The notes beneath the pieces are model-generated. The model saw only the letters and a list, made by a program, of their open reading frames with translations, made no database searches and was not told the DNA's origin. Shown here piece by piece: positions 9,208 to 18,008 of a stretch of 64,000 nt of DNA (position 1 is its first letter; the number at the start of each line of letters is the position of its first letter). Source of the stretch: JAABTH01 sp964492615 (GTDB taxonomy: Bacteria > Bacillota > Dethiobacteria > DTU022); contig CAZBKZ010000009.1 in assembly GCA_964492615.1 (NCBI GenBank), positions 1-64,000 on the forward strand, written 5' to 3'. The translations under genes were made by a program, and so were the position numbers.

Positions 9208-11652
9208 TTAGTTATTGTTTTCGAACCGCCTTCTCCATTCATCGCCAAGAACCTCTTCCCACCAATCGACCAGATCGTCATTGTTACCTCCCTGGCCATT
9301 ACCATCACCATTTCCCGGAGGGGGTTCTTCAGGCGGAGGTTCCTCGCCGGGAGGAGGCTCTTCAGGAGGAGGTTCCTCACCGGGCGGGGGTTCAACAGGT
9401 GGTGGTTCTTCGCCGGGTATCTCTGGTTCATCTTCATCGGCAGGATCTGGAACTATTTCAATATGCATATTACAAATAGTCCTGGGAGCATACTTATCAA
9501 TAAAATAATCGCTGCGAACGGTTCCCGCAGCCCGGCAAATAGAGCTGGGACGAAGTCCGGAAAGTGAGCATACCTCCATCCTGATTATTCCATCCGGGCG
9601 GCTAAAATCCCTTTTCTCAAGGTCCTGAAATGCTTTAATAAAAACTTCCCGTAAAAATGCAGTTGAATAACGCCATCCCTGCTGGATGCCACCCATCTTA
9701 GGCTCATCATAACCCATCCAGAACGATGCAACCAGATTTGGGGTATAAGCAACGAGGTAGACATCTTTCCAGTTTTCTGTTGTACCTGTTTTAGCGGCCA
9801 CAGGACGATCAATTTGTAAAGCTCGGCCAAGGTATACCTTTACGAAGTCCTGCAGGATATCATTAACAATAAATGTAGCCTGCGGGCTTAAAACCTGCCT
9901 GGGATTAACCTTTTGCTCATATAGAATTACACCATGACGATCTACTATTTTTTCAACAGTGTGCAGATCCACCCTGACTCCATCGTTGGCTAAAACACTG
10001 TATGCCTGTGCCATATCGATTGCAGTTACTCCGTAGGTAAAACCTCCCAGGGTCAGGGCCAGGTTATCTACCTCACTTGGGGCAATGGTTGAAATGCCCA
10101 TACGCTGAGCATAGCCGACCCCAACCCTGGTACCAAGAGCCTGAAATGCCCTGACGGCAGGAACATTGTATGAATAATAGAGCGCTTCCCGGACTGAGAT
10201 CATGCCCCTGAAACGGTTATCAAAGTTCTTCGGTTTCCATCCCTGCGGTCCGGTGAAAGGTGAATCATCTAATGTTGAACCGGCACCGGCCAGGACACCT
10301 TCTTCCAGGGCCGGAGCGTAGGTAATAATCGGTTTTATCGCCGATCCGGGCTGACGCAGGGTGGTAAACCTGAGTATTTCATCATAGCGTTTGCGGTATT
10401 CGCGTCCCCCGCCGAGAGCTTTTATCCTTCCCGTGATCGGATCGGCAACAACTATAGCTGCCTGGGGTTGGGCGATACCTTCTTCATCAATCAACTCCTG
10501 GATCTGGGCCCTGGACAAATCACGACCCGGGGGAAGTTCGGCTATAGCCTCTTTTATTCCCTCCATATCAACCACTACTGTTGAAGGATATAGATCATTG
10601 CGTCCAAGGACTTCTTCCACGTGAACCTGAAGCTCCGGTTCCAGCGTAGTGTAAACCCTTAACCCTCCGGTATAAATTGCCCGGTATGCTTCTTCACGTG
10701 AGCCGATTGTCGACACATCGCTTAAAATGCGAATCAACTCGTGGTGAACAACATAATCTACAAAAAAGGGATAAGGGTAATCCGGGTTGCGCGGTTCTGC
10801 ATAATCAATAACCTGCATTAAAGCCAGACGCTGCTGGTTATCTGTTATATAGCCGAGGCGATTCATACTGGTAAGCACTACCCGCATTCTGGCTTCAGAA
10901 TCAGCCAGGTTATTCATCGGATTATAGAAATTTGGCGACCTGACCGCACCAGCCAGCATGGCCCCTTCGGCGATGGTCAGGTTTTCTACACTTTTTTTAA
11001 AATAGGTCTGCGCGGCAGCTTCCACACCATATGCGCCGTTGCCAAAGTAAATACGGTTCAGGTACATCTCCAGTATTTCTTCCTTGCCATAGTTTCTTTC
11101 CAGTTGAAGGGCCAACCATATTTCCTGTACTTTTCTTTTATAGGTTGTTTCTGAAGTAAGAAAAGCATTCTGGGCGAGCTGCTGGGTGATAGTGCTTGCC
11201 CCCTGAACGATTTCACCAGCTTTGAAGTTTGCATATGCTGCCCGGATACTGCCAACAACATCAAACCCAAAATGGTTATTAAATCGCTCGTCTTCTATGG
11301 CTATAAAAGCAAGCTGAACATGTTCTGGAATCTCTTCCAAATCAACGATGATCCGGTTCTGTTCTTCATGTAGAGCAGCTATTTCATTGCCACCGCTGTC
11401 ATATATATATGAAGTTTCTACCGTAGCCAGTCGAGTATGATCAAGTGGGGGAGCTTCATTAACATAGTTGACAATCACGGCCGCAGCAGCACCACCGGCA
11501 ATTAAGAAAAGGAAAAAAAGGACTAGACAAAAACTTTTAAAAAAACCGGCGGCGCGGCGCTTTTTTTTAGTTTTACGTTTTGTTTGTCTTTCCGCCCTGA
11601 CCCCTTTTGCTTCGAGAATTTTTTGATCAAGCGGTTTTTTCTTCTCAGCCAT
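9208..11652 (-). CDS. class A penicillin-binding protein (PBP1A-type)
   Basis: Bifunctional peptidoglycan glycosyltransferase/transpeptidase of 814 residues. After a basic cytoplasmic tail and one membrane anchor (about 33-58), the glycosyltransferase domain shows EDERFNNHFGFD and QGASTITQQLAQN. The transpeptidase domain shows the catalytic S-x-x-K in PGSAIKP, SYN, and K-T-G in AAKTGTTE. The C-terminus (about 715-814) is low-complexity Pro/Glu followed by Asn/Gly, probably a flexible extracytoplasmic tail. It is the first gene of a unit with the two small membrane proteins downstream, and a candidate promoter lies at 11712-11740. Confidence 0.93.
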   Translation of the reverse strand: MAEKKKPLDQKILEAKGVRAERQTKRKTKKKRRAAGFFKSFCLVLFFLFLIAGGAAAAVIVNYVNEAPPLDHTRLATVETSYIYDSGGNEIAALHEEQNRIIVDLEEIPEHVQLAFIAIEDERFNNHFGFDVVGSIRAAYANFKAGEIVQGASTITQQLAQNAFLTSETTYKRKVQEIWLALQLERNYGKEEILEMYLNRIYFGNGAYGVEAAAQTYFKKSVENLTIAEGAMLAGAVRSPNFYNPMNNLADSEARMRVVLTSMNRLGYITDNQQRLALMQVIDYAEPRNPDYPYPFFVDYVVHHELIRILSDVSTIGSREEAYRAIYTGGLRVYTTLEPELQVHVEEVLGRNDLYPSTVVVDMEGIKEAIAELPPGRDLSRAQIQELIDEEGIAQPQAAIVVADPITGRIKALGGGREYRKRYDEILRFTTLRQPGSAIKPIITYAPALEEGVLAGAGSTLDDSPFTGPQGWKPKNFDNRFRGMISVREALYYSYNVPAVRAFQALGTRVGVGYAQRMGISTIAPSEVDNLALTLGGFTYGVTAIDMAQAYSVLANDGVRVDLHTVEKIVDRHGVILYEQKVNPRQVLSPQATFIVNDILQDFVKVYLGRALQIDRPVAAKTGTTENWKDVYLVAYTPNLVASFWMGYDEPKMGGIQQGWRYSTAFLREVFIKAFQDLEKRDFSRPDGIIRMEVCSLSGLRPSSICRAAGTVRSDYFIDKYAPRTICNMHIEIVPDPADEDEPEIPGEEPPPVEPPPGEEPPPEEPPPGEEPPPEEPPPGNGDGNGQGGNNDDLVDWWEEVLGDEWRRRFENNN
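9316..9417. repeat. degenerate tandem repeat coding the Pro/Glu tail of PBP1A
   Basis: Imperfect GC-rich units of GGCGGAGGTTCCTC / GGAGGAGGCTCTTC type repeat through this stretch. They encode alternating PPPGEE and PPPEE peptide units in the tail of the penicillin-binding protein. Such tracts change length by slippage, so the copy number may vary between strains. Confidence 0.75.
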
Positions 11653-11711
11653 GTCTGATTGCTCTCCCCCTGATCATAATCAGGTAGATTTTATTAGCTA
11701 CCTTGTTCCGT

Positions 11712-11740
11712 ATTATAACCAGTCATGTTGTTCCTGTTAT
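11712..11740 (-). promoter_or_regulatory. candidate promoter for the PBP1A unit
   Basis: On the minus strand an ATAACA -35-like hexamer (11735-11740) is followed by a 17-base spacer and a perfect TATAAT -10 (11712-11717), about 60 bases before the PBP1A start codon. The -35 matches four of six consensus bases. The rest of the 392-base intergenic region, apart from the promoter at 11986-12014, shows nothing I can identify. Confidence 0.5.
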
Positions 11741-11985
11741 GATAAATATTCAGTGCTATTATACCATAGAGCCATATTGTTAGAATAACTCCCCTCTATT
11801 AAAAGGCTTGGTTTCTCAAAATTAAATCGCTGCCCGGAATATATCTCAATTGTGATAAACACATCCTCTCCTTTAGTCAGCAACCTGAAGTAAAAGATAA
11901 GATCAAAACAGGAATTCTACTGTAAAAATCGCAGGAAAAGACATTATAACCCCCAGGTGAAGCTGGTCGTTATAAGACCTACTAA

Positions 11986-12014
11986 TTGGCATTGTTATTG
12001 CTTTATTATATTAA
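11986..12014 (+). promoter_or_regulatory. candidate promoter for the aminotransferase gene
   Basis: TTGGCA (five of six bases of the -35 consensus) is followed by 17 bases and TATTAA, about 30 bases before the aminotransferase start at 12045. The gene has a good ribosome site (AAGGGGAG). No riboswitch-like structure is evident between them. Confidence 0.45.
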
Positions 12015-12044
12015 ATAACAGTAATTAGGAAGGGGAGCTCAGAA

Positions 12045-13379
12045 ATGAACCGGGAAGCTGTTTTAGGAGAAAGCAAACGTATTATAGATCTGATACTTAA
12101 AGATGAGTTAAGCACAGAAGAGAAAAACAGGGTTGTTTCAGACTCAGTTGAAAATTATGCTGATTATGTCAATCCTGCCATCCTCTCAGCCAGAAAATCT
12201 GTTTCCTCAGATTATTCTTTTGTTGAATGGGAAGATGAGGGTGCTGTGTTCCGTGACACTCACGGAGTTGAGTTCATTGACTGCCTTGGTGGTTTCGGCA
12301 TTTACATGCTTGGACACCGCAACCCTAAGGTAATTGAAGTGGTGAAGGCCCAGTTGGGACGTTATGCCCTGCATAGCCAGGAACTGGTCGAACCACTGCG
12401 GGGTTACCTGTCAAAACTGGTTGCCATGGTCACACCGGGTGACCTGCAATATTCTTTTATTTGCAACGGGGGGGCAGAAGCTGTTGAGATGGCCCTTAAA
12501 TTAGCCAGGCTCGCTTCTGGGAAAACCTGGTTTATTTCAACAGTGAATGCTTTTCATGGCAAATCTATGGGCGCTGTGTCTGCTACCGGTAAAGGTGTAT
12601 ACCGGGCTCCTTACCTGCCCCTGATCCCCGGGTTTCAACATGTTGAATATGCCGATGCAGAAGCAGTAGAAAAAGCAATATGCAATTTAACCGCGGTAGG
12701 GGAATCCGTTGCCGGGGTTATTGTTGAACCAATCCAGGGAGAAGCCGGAATTATAGTTCCGCCGGCTGATTATCTTCCCGCCCTGCGTGACATCTGCGAT
12801 CGTCATGGGGTTTACCTGATCACGGACGAAATCCAGACCGGAATGGGGCGAACAGGTGCTCTGTGGGCAGTTGAACATGTAAATGTTGTTCCCGATATTC
12901 TGATCATGGGCAAAGCATTCGGGGGAGGAGTAATGCCGATTACTGGTATAGCAGCCCGCCCGGAATTATGGAATAACATGCAGGACAACCCGTGGATTTT
13001 AGGGTCGCCAACCTTTGGCGGAAACCCCCTCAGCTGTTCAGCAGCTATCGCTGCCATTAATTACACCCTGGAATGGGAAATACCGAAAATGGCTGAAGAA
13101 AAGGGTAAATATATTCTCGATGCCCTGCACGTTTTAAAAGATAAATTCCCCGGGGTATTAAAAGATGTTCGCGGAAAAGGGCTCTTGATTGGAATGGAGT
13201 TTCCAAATGACGAGATTGGTTTTAAACTGGCCAAAGACCTTTTTGATCAGCGGGTTCTGGTAGGTGGTACTCTCAACAATGCCAGGGTTATCCGGATTGA
13301 GCCACCGGCAATTATCAGCAGCGAACAGATCGACATAGTAATGGAGGCCCTTGAGAAAACACTGGCTAAATTAGCCTGA
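12045..13379 (+). CDS. patA: putrescine-type class III aminotransferase
   Basis: A PLP-dependent fold-type I enzyme of 444 residues, collinear from memory with E. coli putrescine aminotransferase (PatA/YgjG). Shared segments include FIDCLGGFGI, GHRNPKV, LHSQEL, AFHGKSMGA, TDEIQTGMGRTG, and VLVAGTLNNA-like VLVGGTLNNARVIRIEPP. The PLP lysine lies in MGKAFGGGVMP. It should move the amino group of putrescine or cadaverine to 2-oxoglutarate; cadaverine or related diamines would fit the lysine-catabolising context. It is a single gene closed by a terminator at 13414-13443. The family is secure; substrate specificity is inferred. Confidence 0.82.
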   Translation: MNREAVLGESKRIIDLILKDELSTEEKNRVVSDSVENYADYVNPAILSARKSVSSDYSFVEWEDEGAVFRDTHGVEFIDCLGGFGIYMLGHRNPKVIEVVKAQLGRYALHSQELVEPLRGYLSKLVAMVTPGDLQYSFICNGGAEAVEMALKLARLASGKTWFISTVNAFHGKSMGAVSATGKGVYRAPYLPLIPGFQHVEYADAEAVEKAICNLTAVGESVAGVIVEPIQGEAGIIVPPADYLPALRDICDRHGVYLITDEIQTGMGRTGALWAVEHVNVVPDILIMGKAFGGGVMPITGIAARPELWNNMQDNPWILGSPTFGGNPLSCSAAIAAINYTLEWEIPKMAEEKGKYILDALHVLKDKFPGVLKDVRGKGLLIGMEFPNDEIGFKLAKDLFDQRVLVGGTLNNARVIRIEPPAIISSEQIDIVMEALEKTLAKLA

Positions 13380-13413
13380 GCAAACTAGATATAATCAGTA
13401 ATTTTTGATCAAT

Positions 13414-13443
13414 AAAAAGTTCCCTTTCCAGAGGGAACTTTTT
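13414..13443. terminator. bidirectional rho-independent terminator
   Basis: The stem arms AAAAAGTTCCCT and AGGGAACTTTTT are perfectly complementary around a six-base loop. The A-run on one side and T-run on the other let it work in both directions. It separates the aminotransferase from the convergent c-di-GMP gene. Confidence 0.88.
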
Positions 13444-13452
13444 ATTGGGATA

Positions 13453-16191
13453 CTAAAAAAGGGATATAAAAATATCGACAAGGTTTGGATCAAACTGGGT
13501 TCCAGAACATTTAAGAATTTCACTGAGAGCCTCTTCAACTTTTCTTGCTTTGCTGTAAGGGCGATCACTTGTCATTGCATCAAAAGCATCAACGACAGCC
13601 AGGATGCGGCATTCAACCGGAATCTCTTCACCGGAAAGCCCCAGAGGATACCCCTGACCATCCCATCGTTCATGATGCTTCAGAATAAGGTCTGCAACGG
13701 GGGAAAGGTCAGGTGAAGTAATGGCAATACGGTATCCTTTTTCAGGATGCAAGCGCATCACCTGCCATTCTTCACTGTTTAAAAGCCCCTTCTTGAACAA
13801 TATGCTGTCCGGTATACCGACCTTGCCCAGGTCATGGACATGAGCAAGGAGAGCCAGGTCGGACAACTGTCTTGAAGTCAAACCAATTTTTTCTCCTATT
13901 TGGCGGCATAAATCGGCTAATCGCTGGGCATGACCTTCTGTAATATAATCCCGTTCGGCAAGAGCGGTCATCAAGGCCTCCACCGTTCTGTTCCTGACCC
14001 GGTTGCTCCGATATAGTTTGTCATGGTACATATGATCGTCAGCCTGCTTAAAAACTTCATGTAGCTTTTTATCATTTCCATTAGCGGTAGCAACCCCAAT
14101 TGAAAGGCCGAGTGGGAGCTCGGGGTGTTCGCGGTTGTAAGCCTCAATGTTACTTCTAATCCTTGCTGCAACTAATTCCCCGGTTTCTTCATCTGTAGTG
14201 GGCAGTATTGCTGTGAATTCATCACCGCCTACCCTGGCCAGGATATCACCTTTACGGATAGATATTTTTAGAATTCCTGCAGCAGCTCTGAGCAAATCGT
14301 CACCGGCCAGGTGCCCCAGTGAATCATTGACAAGCTTAAGGTCATCAAGATCAGCAGAGATCATCGTTACAGGATAATCGCGACCCTTTTCCAGGCGCTT
14401 CATCTCTTCTTCAAAATAAGCCCTGTTGTGCAGCCCTGTAAGTTGGTCGTGCATACTGAGGAACTTAAGCTTATCCTCCAGCCTCACCCTTTCGGTAATA
14501 TCCCTTGCTAACCCGCGAAAACCACAAATATTTCCAAGTTTATCTCTGATCAGAGATGCTGATATTTCTGAAAACATAAGTGAACCGTCTTTATGAATAA
14601 GTTCCAGGGTTAAACTACGAAGGGCACTGCCCGAGTGATAGAGCTGTCTGAAAGTCTGATAAACCGTCTCAGGGTCTTTATAGATCTTTCTGAAGCTCAT
14701 CCCTTTTAATTCTTCAGCACTGTAACCTAGCATTTTTACAGTAGCATTGTTAAAGAAAACCAGGTTCCCTTCAAGATCAACCTCATAGTAAGCCTCCTGG
14801 ATATTGTCTATTATTTCACGGTACTTTTCCTCCGATTGGCGAAGGGCATTTTCAACATTTTTTCTTTCAGTAATATCCCGGACAAAGGTGATAACCTTTC
14901 GATCTCCAATTACCTTTATCCTCGATTCCAGGTATACGGGGCCTTCTTTGGCAGGAAAAGTGAACTCGAGCGTTTGCATAATACCGGTTTCCAGCGCTTT
15001 ATTGATCGACTCCAGGATGACAGGAACAATTTCCCCGGGCAGAATATCTTCCATTTTTTTTCCGATCATTTCCTGGCGTGGCCGGTATAGCAATTCATCT
15101 TTTCCGCTGAGGATGTCAAGGTAATGCCCTTGCTCATCATGCAAGATTATCAGATCGGGAGTAGCTTCAATAATGGTACTTTTAACCGCTTCACTTTCCT
15201 GAAGCATACTCAACATCTGTTTGCTCTCTGTGATATCCTCCCCAATGCTTAAATATTCTTTTATTGCACCATGATCGTCAAAAATGGCCCTGTTAATCCA
15301 GCGAACCCACCTTTCAACACCGTCTTTATTAATATTGGGGTGTTCATGTTTAGCTATGGGGTTTTCAGGGGTTAGCGAGTTCAAATGTTTCACTACTTTG
15401 TTAAAAGCTGCAGTGGTCAGGAATTTAGAGAGACTTATATTTTTTATGGTTTCCATTGCTTCGCCATAAAAAGTACAGTAAGCATCATTGGCTATGATAA
15501 TTTTGTGATCAGGGGAGACGCGGCATACCATAGCTGGTATATCTTCAGCGATAGTCCTGTACCACTCCCTACCGGCTTCGGCTTCTTCTTCTTTCTCTTT
15601 TAGTTCAATCGTATTGGCAATAACTGCAGCAAATGGTTTCAATAAATGTTCATCCTGAATCATTACAGATGCTTCACCGGCCAGCAGAAGGGTGCCAATT
15701 AAACGCCTGTCAAGAACCAGGGCCAGGATAATATAACTGTCTATTCCAAGGATCTTTTCAGCAACAGAGCTGATGTGAAGAGGGATTTTCCCAAAAGTAG
15801 CCTCGTTCAAAGATTTAAACCTGGCAACCTGCCTGGTTACCATATCATCGAATGACTCGCTGCTCACCGGAGAGCGAAAACCAATTAACTGTGAACCGAT
15901 AATCCTGGTTAGTTTTGAATTATCTTTATCTGACACCGTGATGCTGCGACAAACCAGTTCACCTGACTGACGGTCAAAGGTATTGATCAAGGCAACTTTA
16001 GCCTTAATTATAGATTTCATCTGGCTTAGAGTATAATTGAAAAGTTGTTCAGGCTTTACCCTGGTCAGGCCATTGGCAAAGTGACTGAACGCATCAAAAA
16101 GCTCAGCAGGAGACCAGTCGGAGAGAACGTCTTCGCCGCTACCGTTTGATATAAATTGTTTTTCGCAATAGAGATCGTCTCTTGAACTCAT
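13453..16191 (-). CDS. GAF/PAS-GGDEF-HD-GYP cyclic-di-GMP signalling protein
   Basis: A 912-residue cytoplasmic multidomain sensor. A GAF-like N-terminus (about 25-190) is followed by three PAS domains (about 205-320, 335-450, 455-580), a GGDEF domain with GGDEF near 655 and an RKGD I-site just before it, and a C-terminal HD-GYP domain. The HD-GYP domain has HDLGKVGIP near 785 and HHERWDGQGYP near 843. Both the cyclase loop and the phosphodiesterase metal ligands look intact, so it may make and degrade c-di-GMP in response to redox or small ligands. Its HD-GYP end closely resembles the partial gene at 63535-64000. ATG 16191 is the likely start. Confidence 0.88.
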   Translation of the reverse strand: MSSRDDLYCEKQFISNGSGEDVLSDWSPAELFDAFSHFANGLTRVKPEQLFNYTLSQMKSIIKAKVALINTFDRQSGELVCRSITVSDKDNSKLTRIIGSQLIGFRSPVSSESFDDMVTRQVARFKSLNEATFGKIPLHISSVAEKILGIDSYIILALVLDRRLIGTLLLAGEASVMIQDEHLLKPFAAVIANTIELKEKEEEAEAGREWYRTIAEDIPAMVCRVSPDHKIIIANDAYCTFYGEAMETIKNISLSKFLTTAAFNKVVKHLNSLTPENPIAKHEHPNINKDGVERWVRWINRAIFDDHGAIKEYLSIGEDITESKQMLSMLQESEAVKSTIIEATPDLIILHDEQGHYLDILSGKDELLYRPRQEMIGKKMEDILPGEIVPVILESINKALETGIMQTLEFTFPAKEGPVYLESRIKVIGDRKVITFVRDITERKNVENALRQSEEKYREIIDNIQEAYYEVDLEGNLVFFNNATVKMLGYSAEELKGMSFRKIYKDPETVYQTFRQLYHSGSALRSLTLELIHKDGSLMFSEISASLIRDKLGNICGFRGLARDITERVRLEDKLKFLSMHDQLTGLHNRAYFEEEMKRLEKGRDYPVTMISADLDDLKLVNDSLGHLAGDDLLRAAAGILKISIRKGDILARVGGDEFTAILPTTDEETGELVAARIRSNIEAYNREHPELPLGLSIGVATANGNDKKLHEVFKQADDHMYHDKLYRSNRVRNRTVEALMTALAERDYITEGHAQRLADLCRQIGEKIGLTSRQLSDLALLAHVHDLGKVGIPDSILFKKGLLNSEEWQVMRLHPEKGYRIAITSPDLSPVADLILKHHERWDGQGYPLGLSGEEIPVECRILAVVDAFDAMTSDRPYSKARKVEEALSEILKCSGTQFDPNLVDIFISLF

Positions 16192-16220
16192 CTATTACCC
16201 GTTTCCGCTGCCTTTTATCG

Positions 16221-17003
16221 TTAAGCGCTATGGGTCTTAATAAAATCATATATTTTTCGGTGTATAAGCTCCTTGTCGTAATCAAGGATAGCCACATGCT
16301 GTGAATGTTCCAGCCATACAACTTCTTTTTCCTCTGAAGCAATATTGCAGTATATTAAACCGGCATCGCGGGTGCTTACAGTTTTGTCATGGCGAGCGCT
16401 GAAAATCAAAATGGGCTGTTTAATCAGGGGGAGATCACATCTGACCAGGTCTGTCAGCCTGATTAGTTCATGGGCAGCCGAAACAGAATGGTATTGATAA
16501 TTTACTTCAAAAGCATCGGGATCGTTTATTTCCGGGGAACCGACAGGTATTTTTCTGATAAACTTTTTAGCAATTGGAATTAGCTTAAATCGAAAACTTT
16601 CCAGACGATAGGGACAGGAGACAGTTACAATACCCCTGACTAAACCGGGATAGAGCCGAGCCAAACGCAGGCTTATAACAGCACCCATCGAGAGACCAAC
16701 ACAAAATACTGTGCTGCAATTCTTTTTAAGTTCAAGCAAGCCCTCTTTGGCAGAATCCACCCAATCAGCATAGGTGCACTTGTGTAAATCCTCTACACAG
16801 GTGCCGTGACCCCTGAGTCTAACTCCATAAGCTGTAATTCCTTTTCCAGATAAATATCTTCCCGTGCCCCGGAATACCTGTGGTGAACCTGATATGCCAT
16901 GGATCAACAAACATCCCGTATCACCGGCCCTGTACATAAAAGAGTCGGCACCTGGCATTACATTACTGTTACCGTTTTTAGTTGCTGTTATTTTCCGGGT
17001 CAT
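16221..17003 (-). CDS. alpha/beta hydrolase, carboxylesterase/monoacylglycerol-lipase type
   Basis: A 260-residue soluble serine hydrolase. The oxyanion region LLIHGISGSP (about 32-41), nucleophile elbow GLSMG near residue 103, an aspartate in SARHDKTV and a histidine in LEHSQHVAILD form the usual triad order. It resembles Est30-like carboxylesterases acting on short acyl esters; the substrate is not evident. Its start at 17003 overlaps the end of the small zinc-ribbon gene by 26 bases, and both sit behind the promoter at 17166-17194, suggesting translational coupling. Confidence 0.82.
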   Translation of the reverse strand: MTRKITATKNGNSNVMPGADSFMYRAGDTGCLLIHGISGSPQVFRGTGRYLSGKGITAYGVRLRGHGTCVEDLHKCTYADWVDSAKEGLLELKKNCSTVFCVGLSMGAVISLRLARLYPGLVRGIVTVSCPYRLESFRFKLIPIAKKFIRKIPVGSPEINDPDAFEVNYQYHSVSAAHELIRLTDLVRCDLPLIKQPILIFSARHDKTVSTRDAGLIYCNIASEEKEVVWLEHSQHVAILDYDKELIHRKIYDFIKTHSA

Positions 17004-17127
17004 GATATGGGTTCTTCATTTCCGTTCCACAGTAGCAACACTCGATTGTGTTCCTTTTACGGTCGGGGCAGGAACTGTAAAATTTTTTTCCACAGTGCGG
17101 ACATACCCACTCAAACAATAAAATCAT
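16978..17127 (-). CDS. small zinc-ribbon protein (49 aa)
   Basis: A short frame not normally called. Its sequence contains CPHC (residues 9-12), a further Cys20, then CCYC (30-33) followed by GTEM. The two C-x-x-C knuckles give a rubredoxin-like zinc ribbon. The ribosome site AAGGGA touches ATG 17127 but lies nine bases before a TTG at codon 4, so the TTG (17118) may be the true start. A near-consensus promoter lies just upstream, and the stop lies inside the first codons of the esterase gene. Function unknown; possibly a metal-binding partner or regulator. Confidence 0.62.
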   Translation of the reverse strand: MILLFEWVCPHCGKKFYSSCPDRKRNTIECCYCGTEMKNPYHDPENNSN

Positions 17128-17165
17128 TCCCTTGCATTTATTGATTAGTGTGCATGTTCATGGCG

Positions 17166-17194
17166 GTTATAATACCTATTATATACCCTGTCAA
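17166..17194 (-). promoter_or_regulatory. near-consensus sigma-A promoter
   Basis: On the minus strand a perfect TTGACA (17189-17194), a 17-base spacer and TATAAC (17166-17171, five of six). Transcription would start near 17159, about 30 bases before the small zinc-ribbon gene. It is the best housekeeping promoter match that I found in the window. Confidence 0.78.
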
Positions 17195-17211
17195 GCATCC
17201 GGACAAACTAT

Positions 17212-17991
17212 TTAACAACCTTTCCAGCATGGATTTCTTTTTTCCATAAAAGCAGTGATGCCTTCCTGGAAATCCTCCGTCTGCAGGAGATAGGCCAGCG
17301 CTTCTTGTTCTAATTTTAAAGCCTCCGGGAGTTCTTTATCAAAGCCATTATCAATAGCTTCTTTAATTTTCTTAAGGCCCAGTGGTGGCCCGGCAGCAAT
17401 CTTAAGAGCCAAACCGGTGACAAATTGGTCCAGTTTTTCTTTCTGCACTACTTGATCGATCAAGCCAGTCTCAGCAGCTTCTGTTCCGCTGACAGTATCA
17501 CCTGTAAATATCATCCATTTAGCTCTGGCAGTTCCAATCCGCCTCGGTAGTCTCTGGGTTCCTCCCCACCCTGGCATCAACCCCCGATTTATTTCGGGCA
17601 GACCTATTTCAGCACTGTCAGCAGCAATAATAAAGTCACAGGCGAGGGCAATTTCATAACCGCCGCCAAGGGCATACCCATTAATCATGGCTATAACCGG
17701 TTTTTCAAAAGCAGCAATCATTTCTGTTACCGGTTCGACTGCGGCAGCTTCAGACAGATCCCAGCCAACAGAAAAACAGTGCCGAATCTCCTGGCGCCCA
17801 TCTTTTTCCCTGATCCTGGGGTTCCCTGTAACAATCACAGCTCTAACCATGTCGTCAGAAGCAAGTTCGGAGAGGACCATTTTTATTTCACCGCTCATAG
17901 TGCTATTAACAGAATTCAACTTTTCGGGACGATTAAAAATAATTCGGGCCACAAAGTCTTTTTTTTCAAGAATTATATTTTCGTAGCTTAT
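17212..17991 (-). CDS. enoyl-CoA hydratase/isomerase, probable ATA start
   Basis: A crotonase-fold enzyme that hydrates 2-enoyl-CoA. NGYALGGGYEIALACD forms the oxyanion hole and holds one catalytic Glu; GLPEINRGLMPGWGGTQRL holds the second. From GTG 17952 the protein has 246 residues but lacks the usual first strand. In frame upstream the codons read ATA-S-Y-E-N-I-I-L-E-K-K-D-F-V, the classic N-terminus of the family, with a perfect AGGAGG eight bases before the ATA. No ATG, GTG or TTG lies between the upstream in-frame TAG (18004-18006) and 17952. I therefore place the start at ATA 17991 (259 residues). It follows korB closely and is likely in the same operon. Confidence 0.83.
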   Translation of the reverse strand: MSYENIILEKKDFVARIIFNRPEKLNSVNSTMSGEIKMVLSELASDDMVRAVIVTGNPRIREKDGRQEIRHCFSVGWDLSEAAAVEPVTEMIAAFEKPVIAMINGYALGGGYEIALACDFIIAADSAEIGLPEINRGLMPGWGGTQRLPRRIGTARAKWMIFTGDTVSGTEAAETGLIDQVVQKEKLDQFVTGLALKIAAGPPLGLKKIKEAIDNGFDKELPEALKLEQEALAYLLQTEDFQEGITAFMEKRNPCWKGC

Positions 17992-18008
17992 TTTAAACGC
18001 CTCCTAAA

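Noticed and set aside
9316..9417. GC-rich repeats as a CRISPR or regulatory array
   Set aside because: They are in frame inside the PBP1A gene and encode PPPGEE units; there are no spacers.
9189..9437. Small overlapping frame with Pro/Arg-rich product at the PBP1A end
   Set aside because: It is the alternative-frame shadow of the repetitive tail with no ribosome site or homology signal.
13405..13716. Plus-strand frame over the end of the PAS-GGDEF-HD-GYP gene
   Set aside because: It begins inside a terminator and lies antisense to a clear HD-GYP domain; it has no ribosome site.
17953..18003. GTG 17952 as the true enoyl-CoA hydratase start
   Set aside because: It has no ribosome site of its own and loses the conserved N-terminal strand, while AGGAGG sits exactly before the ATA.
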